Source of the DNA: Planctomycetota bacterium
GTDB lineage: Bacteria; Planctomycetota; OFTM77
Assembly (NCBI GenBank): GCA_029260795.1
Contig: JAJDCO010000128.1
Location: 1-64,000 of the forward strand
DNA: 64,000 nucleotides
Direction of reading: 5' to 3'
Shown piece after piece: positions 7,717 to 21,325 of this stretch. A program made the position numbers and the translations under genes. The notes beneath the pieces were generated by a model. That model worked only from the letters and a program-made list of their open reading frames with translations. It ran no database searches and was not told the DNA's origin. Every line of letters starts with the position of its first letter. Position 1 is the stretch's first letter.

Positions 7717-10700
7717 ATGCTCGTCGCGCTCTGGACTCTGCTGTCTGTGTTAGCTCCCCCGAACCTCGCCGAAGAGCCCGTCGACTATGGTCGTGACATC
7801 CGGCCCCTCTTGTCCGATCGGTGCTTTCGCTGCCACGGGCCGGATGAGAACGAGCGCAAGGCCAAGCTGCGGCTCGATCGGAGCGACGACGCCCTCGCCG
7901 AGCGGCGCCGCGGAGCCGCGATCGTTCCTGGGAATCGCTCCGCCAGTCAGCTCTATCTGCGCACGACCAGCGACAGCTCGCGCCGCCGCATGCCGCCTCG
8001 GAGCTCGGGGAAGTCTCTCACCTCGGACGAGATCGAGCTGCTCGGGCGCTGGATCGATGAGGGCGCCGAGTACCGCGATCATTGGGCCTTCGAGCCACCG
8101 TCGCGTCCACCGCTCCCGGCCGGTCACGCGCGCCATCCGATCGATCGATTCGTTCAGTCTCGACTCGCGGCGGAAGGGCTCGCAGCCTCGCCACTCGCCG
8201 ACCGCGAGACCTTGATCCGACGCGTCACGCTCGACCTCACCGGCCTGCCTCCGACCCTCGATGAGATCGACGCCTTCCTCGCCGACACGTCCCCGAGCGC
8301 TTACCAGCGCGTCGTCGACCGTCTCCTCGCCTCGCCGCACTATGGCGAGCACTTTGCGCGCGACTGGCTCGATGCCGCGCGCTATGCCGACACGAACGGC
8401 TACCAGTACGACACCGAGCGCACGATGTGGCCCTGGCGAGATTGGGTGATCCGCGCCCTGAATGACAACATGCCGTTCGATCAGTTCACGGTCGAGCAGC
8501 TCGCCGGGGACCTGCTCCCCGACGCGACCTTGGATCAACGCATCGCGACCGGCTTCAACCGTAACCATGGCATCACGATCGAAGGCGGCGTCATCCTCGA
8601 GGAGTACCGCACCGAGTACGTGATCGACCGCGTCAGCACCACCAGCACCGTCTGGCTAGGCCTGACCGCCGGCTGCGCGCGCTGTCACGACCACAAGTTC
8701 GATCCGCTCTCGCAGAAGGAGTTCTACGAGCTCTTCGCCTACTTCAACCAGGTCGACGAGCGTGGGATGGGGAACGACCCCGTAGTCCGCGCGCCGACCG
8801 TCGAGCAGCGCGAGCGATTGGCTGCGATCGAAGCCGAGCTCGAGGCAGCCGAAGGCGAAGTCCGTCGACTCGCGCCCGACCTCGCCGAGGCGCAGCACGA
8901 GTGGCAGGAGAGACTCTCCGCCTCCCCGTCCATTGCTTGGACCGCTCTCGAGCCCATCACGATGACGTCCTCCGGCGGCAGCCAGTTCACGCGCATCGAG
9001 GACCGATCGCTGCTCGTGGGAGGCGCGAACTCGGCGAAGGACGTCTACGACGTCACCTATCGGCGCCCGCCCGGTGAGGTCACCGCCCTACGCCTCGAGG
9101 CGCTCACGCATGACAGCCTGCCGCATCGAGGACCGGGTCGACATGCGAACGCGAACTTCGTGCTGAGCGAGATCGAGGTCTTCACATCGGCAGCCGAGGG
9201 CTCCCTCGAGCCGGTGCGGTTGGCGGAAGCGTCGGCCGATTACTCGCAGTCGGGCTACGAGATCGCCAAAGCGATCGATGGCACGACCGCCGGTAACAAT
9301 GGCTGGGCAGTCGATGGCCCGACGCGCCGCGAAGACCGCGTCGCCTGGTTCCTCTTGCGAAGGCCGTTGAGGCAAGCCGGCGACCTGCACGTCCGCCTCC
9401 GCCATGAGGCCGGCTTCGCGACGCACGGCATCGGTCGCTTTCGGATCTCGGTGGGATCGCGGAAGACGCCCTCGGCTGTCAGACTCGGGCCTTGGTGGAA
9501 CTTGGCGCTGATCCCCAGCGACGACTTCGAGACGGCCTGGTCGACCGTCTTTGCACCGGAGAGAGCCCTCGCCCAACCAAGAGAACTGGAATCGCTCGCC
9601 TGGGAGTCACGATCCACCCATTGGGCCGATGGCGAGGTGCATGCGCTCCCCGGCGGCATCGGAGCGACCTACCTTCGGCGTGCCATCGAGGCGCGCGAGC
9701 GGCGAGCCGTGACCTTGCTCCTCGGCAGCGACGATGCGTTGAAGGTCTGGCTCAATGGCCGCCTGATCCTCGAGCGCCAGGTTCAGCGCGGCGCGGCCCT
9801 GGCCCAGGACCGAGTGACGGTTCTTCTCGAGCCTGGGCTCAACGAGCTGCTCCTGAAAGTGGTCAATGCCGGCGGTGACCACGCGTTCGCGTTCGAACTG
9901 ATCGAACATCCCGGTCCGGCTCCTCTCGACGTCGGCGAGCTCGCGGCACTCGGCGGCCGCTCGCCGAACCCGCAGCGAGAGGCTCGCCTGAAGGACTTCT
10001 TCCTCGACCACGCGTCCCCGCCCGAGCTGCGACGACGCGTGCAGAAGCGGGATGCTCTCACTCACGAAAAGGGCGAGCTCGAGAAGCAGTTCCCGGCCAC
10101 GCTCGTCATGCGGGACCGCGCCTCGCCGCGGGAGACCTTCGTGCTCGAGCGCGGTCAGTACGACCACCCGGGAGAATCGGTGACGGCCGGCGTTCCCGAG
10201 CGCCTCGCCATCTGCGGCTTCGACGTCGCTCCGAATCGGCTGGGGCTCGCGCGCTGGCTCGTCCATCCGCGTCATCCGCTCACCGCACGCGTGACCGTGA
10301 ATCGATTCTGGCATCACTACTTCTCGACCGGCCTCGTCGAGACGCTCGAGGACTTCGGGCATCAGGGGAGCTGGCCGTCGCACTTGGACCTCCTCGACTG
10401 GCTCGCCCTCGAGCTCATCGAGAGCGGCTGGGACGTGAAGGCGCTGCAACGGCTCATCGTGACGTCGGAGACCTACCGCCAATCGTCGCGCGTGAGCCCG
10501 GAGCTCCGGGAGCGCGACCCGAAGAACCACCTGCTCGCACGCGGGCCGCGGCAGCGCCTACCCGCCGAGGTCATCCGCGACTCGGCGCTCGCCATCAGCG
10601 GGCTCCTCGTGCCCACGATCGGCGGACCCAGCGTCTATCCCTATCAGCCGCCCGGGCTCTGGATGGAGCTCAACAATCGTCCGGGCTACTCCCGCGCCTA

Positions 10701-11184
10701 CCCGGTCGCCAGCGGCCCGGATCTGTATCGCCGCAGCCTGTACACATTCTGGAAGCGCACGGTCCCTCACCCGGCGATGCGCACCTTCGATGCGCCCGAG
10801 CGGGAGACCTGCGTCGTCCGGCGATCGCGCACGAACACGCCACTCCAAGCCCTGGTGCTGCTGCACGACCCCCAGCTCGTCGAGGCGGCGCGGGGATTGG
10901 CGCAGCGCATCTTGAGGGAGGCGGGCGAGTCGACCGAGGAGCGCATCTCGCACGGGTTCCGCTTGGCGACGGGCCGGCCTGCGCGTCCGCGCGAGGTCGA
11001 GATCCTCACGAAGCTCCAGGCGGGGCGACGGCAGGGTTTTGCGAAGGACTCCGAGTCCGTGCACCGATTGCTCGGCGTCGGTCAGCTCCCGATCGACGAG
11101 AGCCTGAATCCGCTCGAGCTCGCGACTTGGACGGAGATCGCGCGCGCGATCTTGAACCTCGACGAGACGATCACCAAGGGTTGA
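7717..11184 (+). CDS. PSCyt1-DUF1549-DUF1553 planctomycete cytochrome-type protein
   Basis: A 1155-residue secreted protein. After a short hydrophobic N-terminus, residues 22-110 form the PSCyt1 domain with one c-type haem motif, CFRCH at 36-40. DUF1549 (PSCyt2) covers about 130-345 ([35 protein letters not shown] with a second CxxCH). DUF1553 (PSD1) covers about 815-1130 ([28 protein letters not shown] type sequence). Between them lie a discoidin-like stretch (about 490-590) and a PA14/jelly-roll-like stretch (about 625-730), suggesting carbohydrate or surface binding. The gene is 4 bases from the DUF1501 gene, the usual partner, so the two form an operon. Function in the family is still unproven; a role in polymer breakdown coupled to electron transfer is commonly proposed. 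Confidence 0.93.
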   Translation: MLVALWTLLSVLAPPNLAEEPVDYGRDIRPLLSDRCFRCHGPDENERKAKLRLDRSDDALAERRRGAAIVPGNRSASQLYLRTTSDSSRRRMPPRSSGKSLTSDEIELLGRWIDEGAEYRDHWAFEPPSRPPLPAGHARHPIDRFVQSRLAAEGLAASPLADRETLIRRVTLDLTGLPPTLDEIDAFLADTSPSAYQRVVDRLLASPHYGEHFARDWLDAARYADTNGYQYDTERTMWPWRDWVIRALNDNMPFDQFTVEQLAGDLLPDATLDQRIATGFNRNHGITIEGGVILEEYRTEYVIDRVSTTSTVWLGLTAGCARCHDHKFDPLSQKEFYELFAYFNQVDERGMGNDPVVRAPTVEQRERLAAIEAELEAAEGEVRRLAPDLAEAQHEWQERLSASPSIAWTALEPITMTSSGGSQFTRIEDRSLLVGGANSAKDVYDVTYRRPPGEVTALRLEALTHDSLPHRGPGRHANANFVLSEIEVFTSAAEGSLEPVRLAEASADYSQSGYEIAKAIDGTTAGNNGWAVDGPTRREDRVAWFLLRRPLRQAGDLHVRLRHEAGFATHGIGRFRISVGSRKTPSAVRLGPWWNLALIPSDDFETAWSTVFAPERALAQPRELESLAWESRSTHWADGEVHALPGGIGATYLRRAIEARERRAVTLLLGSDDALKVWLNGRLILERQVQRGAALAQDRVTVLLEPGLNELLLKVVNAGGDHAFAFELIEHPGPAPLDVGELAALGGRSPNPQREARLKDFFLDHASPPELRRRVQKRDALTHEKGELEKQFPATLVMRDRASPRETFVLERGQYDHPGESVTAGVPERLAICGFDVAPNRLGLARWLVHPRHPLTARVTVNRFWHHYFSTGLVETLEDFGHQGSWPSHLDLLDWLALELIESGWDVKALQRLIVTSETYRQSSRVSPELRERDPKNHLLARGPRQRLPAEVIRDSALAISGLLVPTIGGPSVYPYQPPGLWMELNNRPGYSRAYPVASGPDLYRRSLYTFWKRTVPHPAMRTFDAPERETCVVRRSRTNTPLQALVLLHDPQLVEAARGLAQRILREAGESTEERISHGFRLATGRPARPREVEILTKLQAGRRQGFAKDSESVHRLLGVGQLPIDESLNPLELATWTEIARAILNLDETITKG

Positions 11185-11188
11185 TGCC

Positions 11189-12628
11189 ATGAATCCGCTT
11201 CACGAAGCCCATCGTCTCATCAACCGTCGACATTTTCTCGGCCGGGCCGCGACGGGACTCGGCTCGATCGCCTTGGCCTCGATGCTGGGTCGAGCGCGAC
11301 CGCGATCGATCGACGGCTTGCCGGGGCTGCCCCACTTCACGCCCAAGGCGAAACGCGTCATCTACCTGTTCCAGTCGGGCGCGCCGTCCCAGATGGAGCT
11401 CTTCGACTACAAGCCGAGGCTGGCGGAGCTGCACGGTACCGAGCTGCCGGATTCCGTGCGCGGCGGTCAGCGCTTGACGGGCATGACCTCGGGTCAGAAG
11501 AGCTTTCCCATCGCGAACCCGATGTTCTCGTTCGCCCAGCACGGGCAGTCCGGCGCCTGGGTGAGCGAGCTCTTTCCGCACACGGCCGGAGTGGTGGACA
11601 AGCTCTGTCTCATCCACTCGATGCACACCGAGGCGATCAATCACGATCCGGCGATCACGTTCTTCCAGACCGGGCACCAGCAGCCGGGACGCCCGAGCAT
11701 GGGCGCCTGGCTCAGCTACGGCTTGGGCAGTGAGAATCGCGACTTGCCGGACTTCGTCGTACTGCTCTCGAAGAACACCTATGCCCAAGCGCAGCCGACC
11801 TACGCGCGGCTCTGGGGCAGCGGCTTCCTTCCCTCAAATCATCAGGGCGTGAAGTTCCGCTCGCAGGGCGATCCGGTTCTGTACCTCAACGACCCCGCCG
11901 GCGCGCCACCCGAATCGGAGCGACCGCTCCTCGACAGCATTGCCGAGCTGAATGCGCTGCGGGAGGCAGAGGTCGGCGACCCCGAGATCTCGACCCGCAT
12001 CCGCGCCTATGAGATGGCGTTCCGCATGCAGACCTCGGTGCCCGAGCTCACCGACCTCTCCGACGAGCCCGAGAGCACCTTCGAGCTGTATGGCGAGGAC
12101 GCGCGGACTCCAGGCACGCATGCGGCCAACTGCCTCCTCGCCCGGCGCCTGGCCGAGCGCGACGTGCGCTTCATCCAGCTCTACCATCGCGGCTGGGATC
12201 ATCACAGCAACCTGCCGAACGAGATCCGCCGCGTCGCGAAGGAGACCGATCAAGGCTCCGCGGCCTTGATCCAAGACCTCGATCAACGCGGCTTGCTCGA
12301 CGACACGCTCGTGATCTGGGGCGGCGAGTTCGGTCGCACGGTGTACTCCCAGGGGAGCTTGACGCACAACAACTACGGCCGCGACCATCACCCGCGCTGC
12401 TTCACGATGTGGCTGGCCGGCGGCGGCATCAAGCCCGGCATCCGGTACGGCGAGACGGACGACTTCTGCTACAACATCGTCCGCGACCCCGTGCACGTGC
12501 ACGATCTGCACGCCACGATCCTGCACTGCCTCGGCATCGACCACGAGCGCTTGACGTATCGCTTCCAGGGCCGCGACTATCGATTGACTGACGTCCACGG
12601 CAAGGTCGTGGAAGGCGTTCTGGCGTAG
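11189..12628 (+). CDS. DUF1501 domain-containing protein, Tat-exported
   Basis: A 479-residue protein of the planctomycete DUF1501 family, which adopts an alkaline-phosphatase/sulfatase-like fold. Residues 10-40 show a twin-arginine-type leader ([21 protein letters not shown]). The body has family landmarks: [18 protein letters not shown] near 50, [21 protein letters not shown] near 395-415, and GGEFGRT near 375. The gene starts 4 bases after the DUF1549/DUF1553 gene, and the two families are almost always paired, so the products probably act together in the periplasm. The substrate is unknown. Length and domain coverage look complete. Confidence 0.94.
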   Translation: MNPLHEAHRLINRRHFLGRAATGLGSIALASMLGRARPRSIDGLPGLPHFTPKAKRVIYLFQSGAPSQMELFDYKPRLAELHGTELPDSVRGGQRLTGMTSGQKSFPIANPMFSFAQHGQSGAWVSELFPHTAGVVDKLCLIHSMHTEAINHDPAITFFQTGHQQPGRPSMGAWLSYGLGSENRDLPDFVVLLSKNTYAQAQPTYARLWGSGFLPSNHQGVKFRSQGDPVLYLNDPAGAPPESERPLLDSIAELNALREAEVGDPEISTRIRAYEMAFRMQTSVPELTDLSDEPESTFELYGEDARTPGTHAANCLLARRLAERDVRFIQLYHRGWDHHSNLPNEIRRVAKETDQGSAALIQDLDQRGLLDDTLVIWGGEFGRTVYSQGSLTHNNYGRDHHPRCFTMWLAGGGIKPGIRYGETDDFCYNIVRDPVHVHDLHATILHCLGIDHERLTYRFQGRDYRLTDVHGKVVEGVLA

Positions 12629-12652
12629 ATCGGAAGCCAGGTTCTTCGGAGG

Positions 12653-12668
12653 CCAGGCTTCAGCCTGG
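12653..12668. repeat. Dispersed hairpin repeat, CCAGGCT/AGCCTGG arms
   Basis: Perfect 7-base arms with a TC loop (GA on the other strand). Read on the minus strand, the 3-prime flank is CCTCCGA, as in the other copies listed here (12838, 12963, 30220, 30510, 32776, 35885, 54318). It lies just after the stop codon of the DUF1501 gene and could double as a terminator. Confidence 0.7.
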
Positions 12669-12748
12669 TGGGAGGTCAACGACTTCGCGGCGGACATCGG
12701 CACGTCGAAAGTCGATCGGAAAACTCATCGCGCGAAGATGGCCAACGA

Positions 12749-12987
12749 AATCGCATCACGCGCGTCGATCTTGCGCGTCGTTCGTGACTGAGTCAGTCGA
12801 CGTTCGAACGCACGACGCGTCGGCGATCGACCGTCCAGCGGACTGAAGTCCGCCCTCCGAAGTGAGTCCGCCCTCCGAGGCGAATGAATCGCATCACGCG
12901 CGTCGGTCGTGACGGAGTCAGTCAACGTTCGAACGTACTACGCGTCGGCGATCGACCGTCCAGCGGACTGAAGTCCGCCCTCCGAGG
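12749..12987. repeat. Two tandem ~110-base repeats, each ending in a dispersed hairpin
   Basis: Copy one (12749-12862) and copy two (12887-12987) share the start AATCGCATCACGCGCGTCG, a central CGTTCGAAC and the end CGATCGACCGTCCAGCGGACT; copy one has a small internal duplication of GCGTCG. Each copy ends in a hairpin with arms GCGGACT/AGTCCGC around a GA loop (12838-12853 and 12963-12978), followed by GCCCTCCGA. The element fills the space between the convergent DUF1501 and helicase genes. No coding potential was found in it. Confidence 0.8.
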
Positions 12988-13005
12988 CGTCGGAATCCTC
13001 CGACG

Positions 13006-16890
<3,885 letters not shown>

Positions 16891-17148
16891 GTTCGGTCGA
16901 CTTTCGTCCAGCGGGTCCCGCACCACGCTCGATTGTCGCAGGGTCGGAGTATGCTTCAAGGTTCGGTGCCGTGGTGCAGATCGCGCAGAAAGCGTAGATC
17001 GCGAGGCTGGAAAACCGAGAGTGGCTGGATTGCGGCGGCGATCCTGACAGAATCAGCTCGGGATCCATGAGAGGATTCGCCGACTCAGGAGACAGGGAGG
17101 AGATCGGGGAGACCGATCGTCTCCGATCCGGACTCAGGAACCGCCGAC

Positions 17149-17499
17149 ATGATCTACGACCCGAGCGAGCTACCCGTCCTGCGGCGCTACCGCTTCACGC
17201 ACGTCGTCCCAGCCGGGCTCGGCTGGCGAGCCGCCTTCGTCGACACGGAGACGATGGACATCGTCGAGAAACCGGTTACGCTCTGGGCCACTCCCGAGCC
17301 ACCGGTCGACGAGCTCCTGGTCCCCATCCTCGAGAAGAGTGTTGGTGTGGTCGGGATCGACATGACGCATCCCGGGAACATCATCGAGCTCGAGCATACG
17401 TTCCTGCGCTATCTATCGCCTGCCGAGACACTCGACGACGTGCTCGAGGCCCACTTGCGCAATGAATGGGTCCGGTTCCATCAGAAGAACCGCGCCTAA
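17149..17499 (+). CDS. Conserved-looking hypothetical protein, 116 residues
   Basis: I do not recognise the family. The protein is soluble, acidic to neutral, with no signal peptide, and starts MIYDPSELPVLRRYRF. Codon use is like that of neighbouring genes, with strong G/C preference at third positions, which supports real coding. An AGGA element precedes the start by about 9 bases. It is divergent from the helicase gene and lies 78 bases before the AstE/AspA-like gene on the same strand, so the two may be co-transcribed. Confidence 0.7.
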   Translation: MIYDPSELPVLRRYRFTHVVPAGLGWRAAFVDTETMDIVEKPVTLWATPEPPVDELLVPILEKSVGVVGIDMTHPGNIIELEHTFLRYLSPAETLDDVLEAHLRNEWVRFHQKNRA

Positions 17500-17577
17500 G
17501 CGTCCGATCGATGCCTCGTGACCGGTGACCGCGGCTGGCCCCACGCCACGACGCCTGCCTGAGAGCGAAAGCCATCG

Positions 17578-18681
17578 ATGACCAAGCCTCGCCGGAAGAA
17601 GAGCCCCGACTCCCCTCCCGCGTCCGCGCCTCACTCCAAGCGCCATCCGCCGTTCGAAATCGGTGGCCAGCGAATTCGGCCCGGAGAGCGACTGCGCTTC
17701 GACCTGCCGGTCGCTTGGCTGCCAACACGAACGCCACTCTCGCTGCCACTCACGGTCATGCACGGGCTTCGACCGGGCCCACGCCTTTGGGTATGCGCCG
17801 CCGTGCACGGGGACGAGCTGAACGGTGTCGAAGTCATTGCTCGGGTTCTCGACGCGCTCGAGGGCCCGCTTCGCAGCGGCACGTTGATCACGATTCCGAT
17901 CGTCAACGTCTTCGGCTTCATTCAGCAGTCCCGCTACTTGCCGGATCGACGAGACCTCAATCGCTCGTTTCCAGGCTCCAAGCGTGGCTCCTTGGCCGGT
18001 CGCATCGCCAATCTCTTCATGAACGAGATCGTCGCGCGCTGCACTCATGGAGTGGATCTCCACACCGGATCCCTCGAGAAGACCAACTATCCTCAGGTAC
18101 GTGGCAACTTCCACGATGACGAAGCGCTGCGACTCGCCCACGCCTTCCGGGCTCCGGTGATGCTGCACTCGATCATTCGGGACGGCTCACTTCGCGGAGC
18201 CGCGACGCGCCACGGCGTGCCGGTGATCGTCTTCGAAGGCGGCGAGGCGCTCCGGTTCAACGAGTACGCGATCGATGTGGGCGTGCGGGGAGTCCTCGGG
18301 GTCATGAAGGACCTCGGCCTCTTGGGCAAGACGCCGGCCTACAAGGGACGACGGCCGAAGCGACGCCCCTCATTCCTGGTCGAGAGCAGCGCCTGGATCC
18401 GAGCCCGGCGAGGAGGGCTGCTCAGCCTCCTCGTTCATGGCGGAGAGCTGGTGGAAGCCGAGCAGCCGATCGGGCGGATCACCGATCCATTCGGAGAAGA
18501 TCCCTTCACGCTGCGGGCGCCCTACCGCGGACTCGTGATCGGCCACACGAACAACCCCGTGGTGCATGGAGGGGACGCGGTCGTTCATCTCGGTCAGGTG
18601 AAAGAAGAGGAGGCGGCGCCTGGGGTCCGCCTGGTCGCGAGAGAGCCGCGGCCCGTTCCGGATGCCCCGCCCGAGCCGTAA
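17578..18681 (+). CDS. Succinylglutamate desuccinylase/aspartoacylase family protein
   Basis: A 367-residue zinc-dependent deacylase of the AstE/AspA (M14-like) family. The zinc ligands are visible as His78 and Glu80 in AAVHGDELNG and His162 in GVDLHTGS; the probable catalytic glutamate is in VIVFEGGEALRFNE (about residue 220). The C-terminal third (270-345) is the beta-rich domain typical of the family. The N-terminal 25 residues are Lys/Pro-rich and likely disordered. The family cleaves N-acyl bonds of amino acids or related compounds; the substrate is not evident here. A start at MTKPRRKK is the only in-frame Met near the beginning, though its ribosome site is weak. Confidence 0.92.
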   Translation: MTKPRRKKSPDSPPASAPHSKRHPPFEIGGQRIRPGERLRFDLPVAWLPTRTPLSLPLTVMHGLRPGPRLWVCAAVHGDELNGVEVIARVLDALEGPLRSGTLITIPIVNVFGFIQQSRYLPDRRDLNRSFPGSKRGSLAGRIANLFMNEIVARCTHGVDLHTGSLEKTNYPQVRGNFHDDEALRLAHAFRAPVMLHSIIRDGSLRGAATRHGVPVIVFEGGEALRFNEYAIDVGVRGVLGVMKDLGLLGKTPAYKGRRPKRRPSFLVESSAWIRARRGGLLSLLVHGGELVEAEQPIGRITDPFGEDPFTLRAPYRGLVIGHTNNPVVHGGDAVVHLGQVKEEEAAPGVRLVAREPRPVPDAPPEP

Positions 18682-18685
18682 CGAC

Positions 18686-19012
18686 TCAACGGCTCTTCAG
18701 CTGTCGGATCGCGGCCTCCAGCATCGCATCCGTGCCTCCCAGCACGAAGTCGGTCGGCCCGGGCAAGACGACGACGTCCGGAGCGATACCGACGCCGTCA
18801 TAGCTCGTGGGCCGGAATGAGGCCATCGAAGAGAGCCGCAACTCGACTCCGCCGTGCGCCAGGCGCTTCGATCGGGCGCGACCGCTCCCCCCTCCACTCG
18901 CGGTTCCCAACAGCGTGACCTGCGGCAGCTCGGCGAAGGCTCCCAGGAAGATGTCGGTCGAGCTGAAACACCCATCGTCCATGAGCACGACAACCTGGCG
19001 ATTCGACTCGCC
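18686..19012 (-). pseudogene. C-terminal fragment of an S41-family peptidase
   Basis: About 105 residues match only the C-terminal end of tail-specific (S41) peptidases: VVVLMDDGCFSSTDIFL, where the Ser of CFSS corresponds to the catalytic nucleophile, then TLLGTASGGGSGR and DGVGIAPDVVV. The PDZ and N-terminal regions are missing. The frame stays open upstream, but only because of high GC, and the sequence beyond about 19012 has no peptidase similarity and instead codes on the other strand. A fragment this short cannot form the peptidase fold, so it is called a pseudogene left by a deletion. Confidence 0.75.
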
Positions 19013-19441
19013 CGGCCTCCAACTCATCGATCTCGAGACCGGCGCTCGAATCGAAAGGCGAAGCCCATGGCGAAGCGGCGAGCCTGGGGTAGAGTGGATC
19101 GAGACCCCGACCGGCTCTCCCTTCGGCGAGCTGCGTTGGTCGAACGCGGACCTTCCCTCGGCGAAGCTCGACGGTGAGTGGATCCGTCTCGAGGAGATCT
19201 CTGATCGAGCGGTCTCCGAGATCGTGGCACGATGCCAACGAGACTTTGCAGACGAGTGGCCGCTGCGGTTCGAAGAAGATCTGGTCGCCGTGCTCAGACG
19301 CATGGGTTCCGAGACCGGACCCGACTCCGCATCGCCGGGCGGAACCCGGCGGGGACGAGGCGGGTCTTCGAGTCGGTCGAGGTCCGAGAAGAGAATCTCG
19401 CACGCCTGCGAGCGACCCGAGCGTCCGGAGACGACAGATGA
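18981..19441 (+). pseudogene. Unrecognised gene, frameshifted and possibly 5-prime truncated
   Basis: The plus strand is clearly coding here: codons from 19020 onward show G/C-rich third positions and a normal protein (LETGARIER, EWIRLEEISDRAVSEIVARC, RFEEDLVAVLRRMG). The frame then loses sense around 19300-19360, while a different frame continues as VFESVEVREENLARLRATR and ends at a TGA that overlaps the ECF sigma start codon as ATGA. This indicates one gene with a single-base frameshift, translationally coupled to the sigma factor. The start ATG at 18981 lies inside the S41 remnant on the other strand and has no ribosome site, so the true 5-prime end may be lost. I do not recognise the family. 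The shift could be a real mutation or a sequencing error. Confidence 0.55.
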
Positions 19442-19965
19442 GTGCACACGAGTGGCAGGAATCCTGGTGGGAGGCGCTGCAACGCGACGAGGCGAGCGCC
19501 CGGCAAGAATGGGAGCGATCAATTCGGGCTCCATTGGTCCGATTCTGTAGCGGCTATCTCGGCTCGACGGATCTCGCCGAAGACGCCGTTCAAGACGTGT
19601 TCTGCAAGCTTCTCTCCGCCAAGAAGCGCCCCCAAGAGCTCCGCCCCTGGGTCTACCGCGTCGCTCGGAATCACTGCCTGAATCTGCGGCGCTCCCAAGC
19701 CCGCCGACGCGATCAGCGTCGCCTCCCCACGGCCTTCGAGATTCCGGCCTCGTGGACGGGAGCTTTGACGCGGCTCGCTCGATCCGAGGATCATCGTGAC
19801 GTCGCCGCTCGCCTCGCCGAGGTCCCGACGGATCGCCGAGAGCCACTCTTGCTGCGGTACGTCGAAGGCCTCTCCCGAGCCGAGATCGCGGCCGTGCTCG
19901 ATCTGCCGGTGTCCGTCGTGAAGTCTCGACTCTACGAAGCGCTGGTGCTGCTCCGGCAAGAGTGA
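19438..19965 (+). CDS. ECF-type RNA polymerase sigma factor
   Basis: A 175-residue extracytoplasmic-function sigma factor. Region 2 spans about 28-95 (TDLAEDAVQDVFCKLLSAK, WVYRVARNHCLNLRR), and region 4 spans about 120-172 (LLLRYVEGLSRAEIAAVLDLPVSVVKSRLYEAL), the latter recognising the -35 promoter element. There is no C-terminal extension. The start overlaps the stop of the preceding frameshifted gene (ATGA), so the two were translationally coupled; that gene may be the regulator or partner of this sigma factor. No classical anti-sigma gene follows. Confidence 0.93.
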   Translation: MSAHEWQESWWEALQRDEASARQEWERSIRAPLVRFCSGYLGSTDLAEDAVQDVFCKLLSAKKRPQELRPWVYRVARNHCLNLRRSQARRRDQRRLPTAFEIPASWTGALTRLARSEDHRDVAARLAEVPTDRREPLLLRYVEGLSRAEIAAVLDLPVSVVKSRLYEALVLLRQE

Positions 19966-20175
19966 GATTCGTACCGCTGGCTCGATCCTCGATATCCTTG
20001 CGCAAGACGAGCGCGGGTTCGCTCTCGTCGCACTCTCGACTGCGCGACGAATGTCGGGCGCGGGGACGAGGTCGCCGATCGGACCGCATCGATGTCGGGC
20101 GCTTCGCGCGCAGCGATCGATCGTCGGTTCCGGTTAGACTGTGCGCCGACATCATGGCGCTCGTCGGAGAGAGAC

Positions 20176-21138
20176 ATGACGGATGAAGCGATACGACATC
20201 TTGGGATCGACATCGGTGGTACCAAGATCGGCGTCTGCGTCGGCGACGATCGAGGCACGATCTTGGCACGTGCTCAGATCGAGACGAATCCCGACAGTCG
20301 GCCGGAGGCGCTGCTGACGGAAGCCTGGCGGCTGCTCGAGCGTCAGCTCTCCGAGGTCGGTGGACGAGCGGCCGCAGTGGGAGTCCCTTGTCCCGGCCCG
20401 ATGTCGTCGCACGAGGGTCGCCTGCTCGACCCTCCCAACATGGCCGCTTGGCATGGATTCGAGGTGCGGCGATTCGTGGAGAAGCTCAGTGGGCTGCCGA
20501 CCGCGATCATGAACGATGCTAATGCCAGCGTGCTGGCGGAGGTTTGGCTCGGAGCCGCTCGCGGTGCCCAGAGCGCAGTCTTCCTGACGATGAGCACGGG
20601 CATGGGAGCCGGACTCTACTTGGGCAGCGACGTCTACGAAGGGCCGGATGACCTCGCCGGCGAGGTTGGGCATCTTCGCCTCGACACGACGGGTCCCGTC
20701 GGTTTCGGCAAGATCGGAAGCGTCGAAGGCACGTTGAGCGGTCCCGGCATGACGCAGGTCGTTCGCTCCGAGATCCTGGCCGCTCACCAACGAGGCGAGC
20801 CCAGCCCCTTGCTCGACGCGGTGACGGTCGGTCCGCGCGAGATGTGCGAAGCCGCTGTTCAGGGAGACTCTGTGGCTCTCCGAGCGATCGATCGCATCGG
20901 AGACGCACTCGGTCGATTGATCGCCATCTTGACCGACCTACTCAATCCCGAGGTGGTCGTGCTGGGTACGATCGGGGCCGCGCATCCCGACCTCTTCATC
21001 CCGCGCGCTCGAGCCGTAGTGGCACGAGAAGCAATTACTCGATCCGCCAGTCGGCTACGGATCGAGCCCTCGCCGCTGGGGATCGACCGCGGAGATCTGG
21101 CAGCTCTCGCGATTGCCCGTCGACTCCTGCGAAGCTGA
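20176..21138 (+). CDS. ROK-family protein (sugar kinase-like)
   Basis: A 320-residue protein of the ROK family, which phosphorylates hexoses or acts as a repressor; no DNA-binding N-terminus is present, so the kinase role is favoured. The ATP phosphate-binding loop is IDIGGTKIG (11-19), the catalytic aspartate lies in IMNDANASVLAE, and GEVGHLRLD carries the conserved metal-site histidine. The usual CxCGxxGCxE zinc motif is replaced by VGFGKIGSVE, so all three cysteines are absent. Start MTDEAIR is supported by a GGAGAGAG element 4 bases upstream. The gene ends before a strong hairpin facing the M56 gene. Confidence 0.9.
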   Translation: MTDEAIRHLGIDIGGTKIGVCVGDDRGTILARAQIETNPDSRPEALLTEAWRLLERQLSEVGGRAAAVGVPCPGPMSSHEGRLLDPPNMAAWHGFEVRRFVEKLSGLPTAIMNDANASVLAEVWLGAARGAQSAVFLTMSTGMGAGLYLGSDVYEGPDDLAGEVGHLRLDTTGPVGFGKIGSVEGTLSGPGMTQVVRSEILAAHQRGEPSPLLDAVTVGPREMCEAAVQGDSVALRAIDRIGDALGRLIAILTDLLNPEVVVLGTIGAAHPDLFIPRARAVVAREAITRSASRLRIEPSPLGIDRGDLAALAIARRLLRS

Positions 21139-21210
21139 AGATCGAGTCGACCCGTAGAGAGCCACTCCTTGCCGTGCACTCGACCCGGGCGCATCCTGGG
21201 GAAGGAAACG

Positions 21211-21272
21211 CACCAGCCGAAGGGAGGTTACCCCGACCCACGCGCTTTGCGAGGTTCCCCCTCCGGCTGGTG
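21211..21272. terminator. Bidirectional terminator-like hairpin
   Basis: Arms CACCAGCCG (21211-21219) and CGGCTGGTG (21264-21272) pair perfectly and extend with GGGAGG against CCCCCT. It lies between the convergent ROK and M56 genes. A 12-base direct repeat CGACCCGGGCGC stands on both sides (21181 and 21291). T-runs are short, as is usual at high GC. Confidence 0.65.
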
Positions 21273-21325
21273 TGATTCTCGTTTCGAGGCCGACCCGGGC
21301 GCGGTCTTCCTGTGATCCTGCCGAC

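Noticed and set aside
12749-12987. Possible CRISPR-like array
   Set aside because: Only two units, about 100 bases long, and no unique spacers or cas genes nearby.
19013-20269. Upstream continuation of the S41 frame on the minus strand
   Set aside because: The plus strand codes for the unknown gene and the ECF sigma factor there, and the minus-strand translation has no peptidase similarity.
21181-21302. 12-base direct repeat CGACCCGGGCGC on both sides of a hairpin as a mobile-element insertion
   Set aside because: The enclosed 98 bases consist of the end of the ROK region and a terminator; no terminal inverted repeats next to the direct repeats and no second copy seen.
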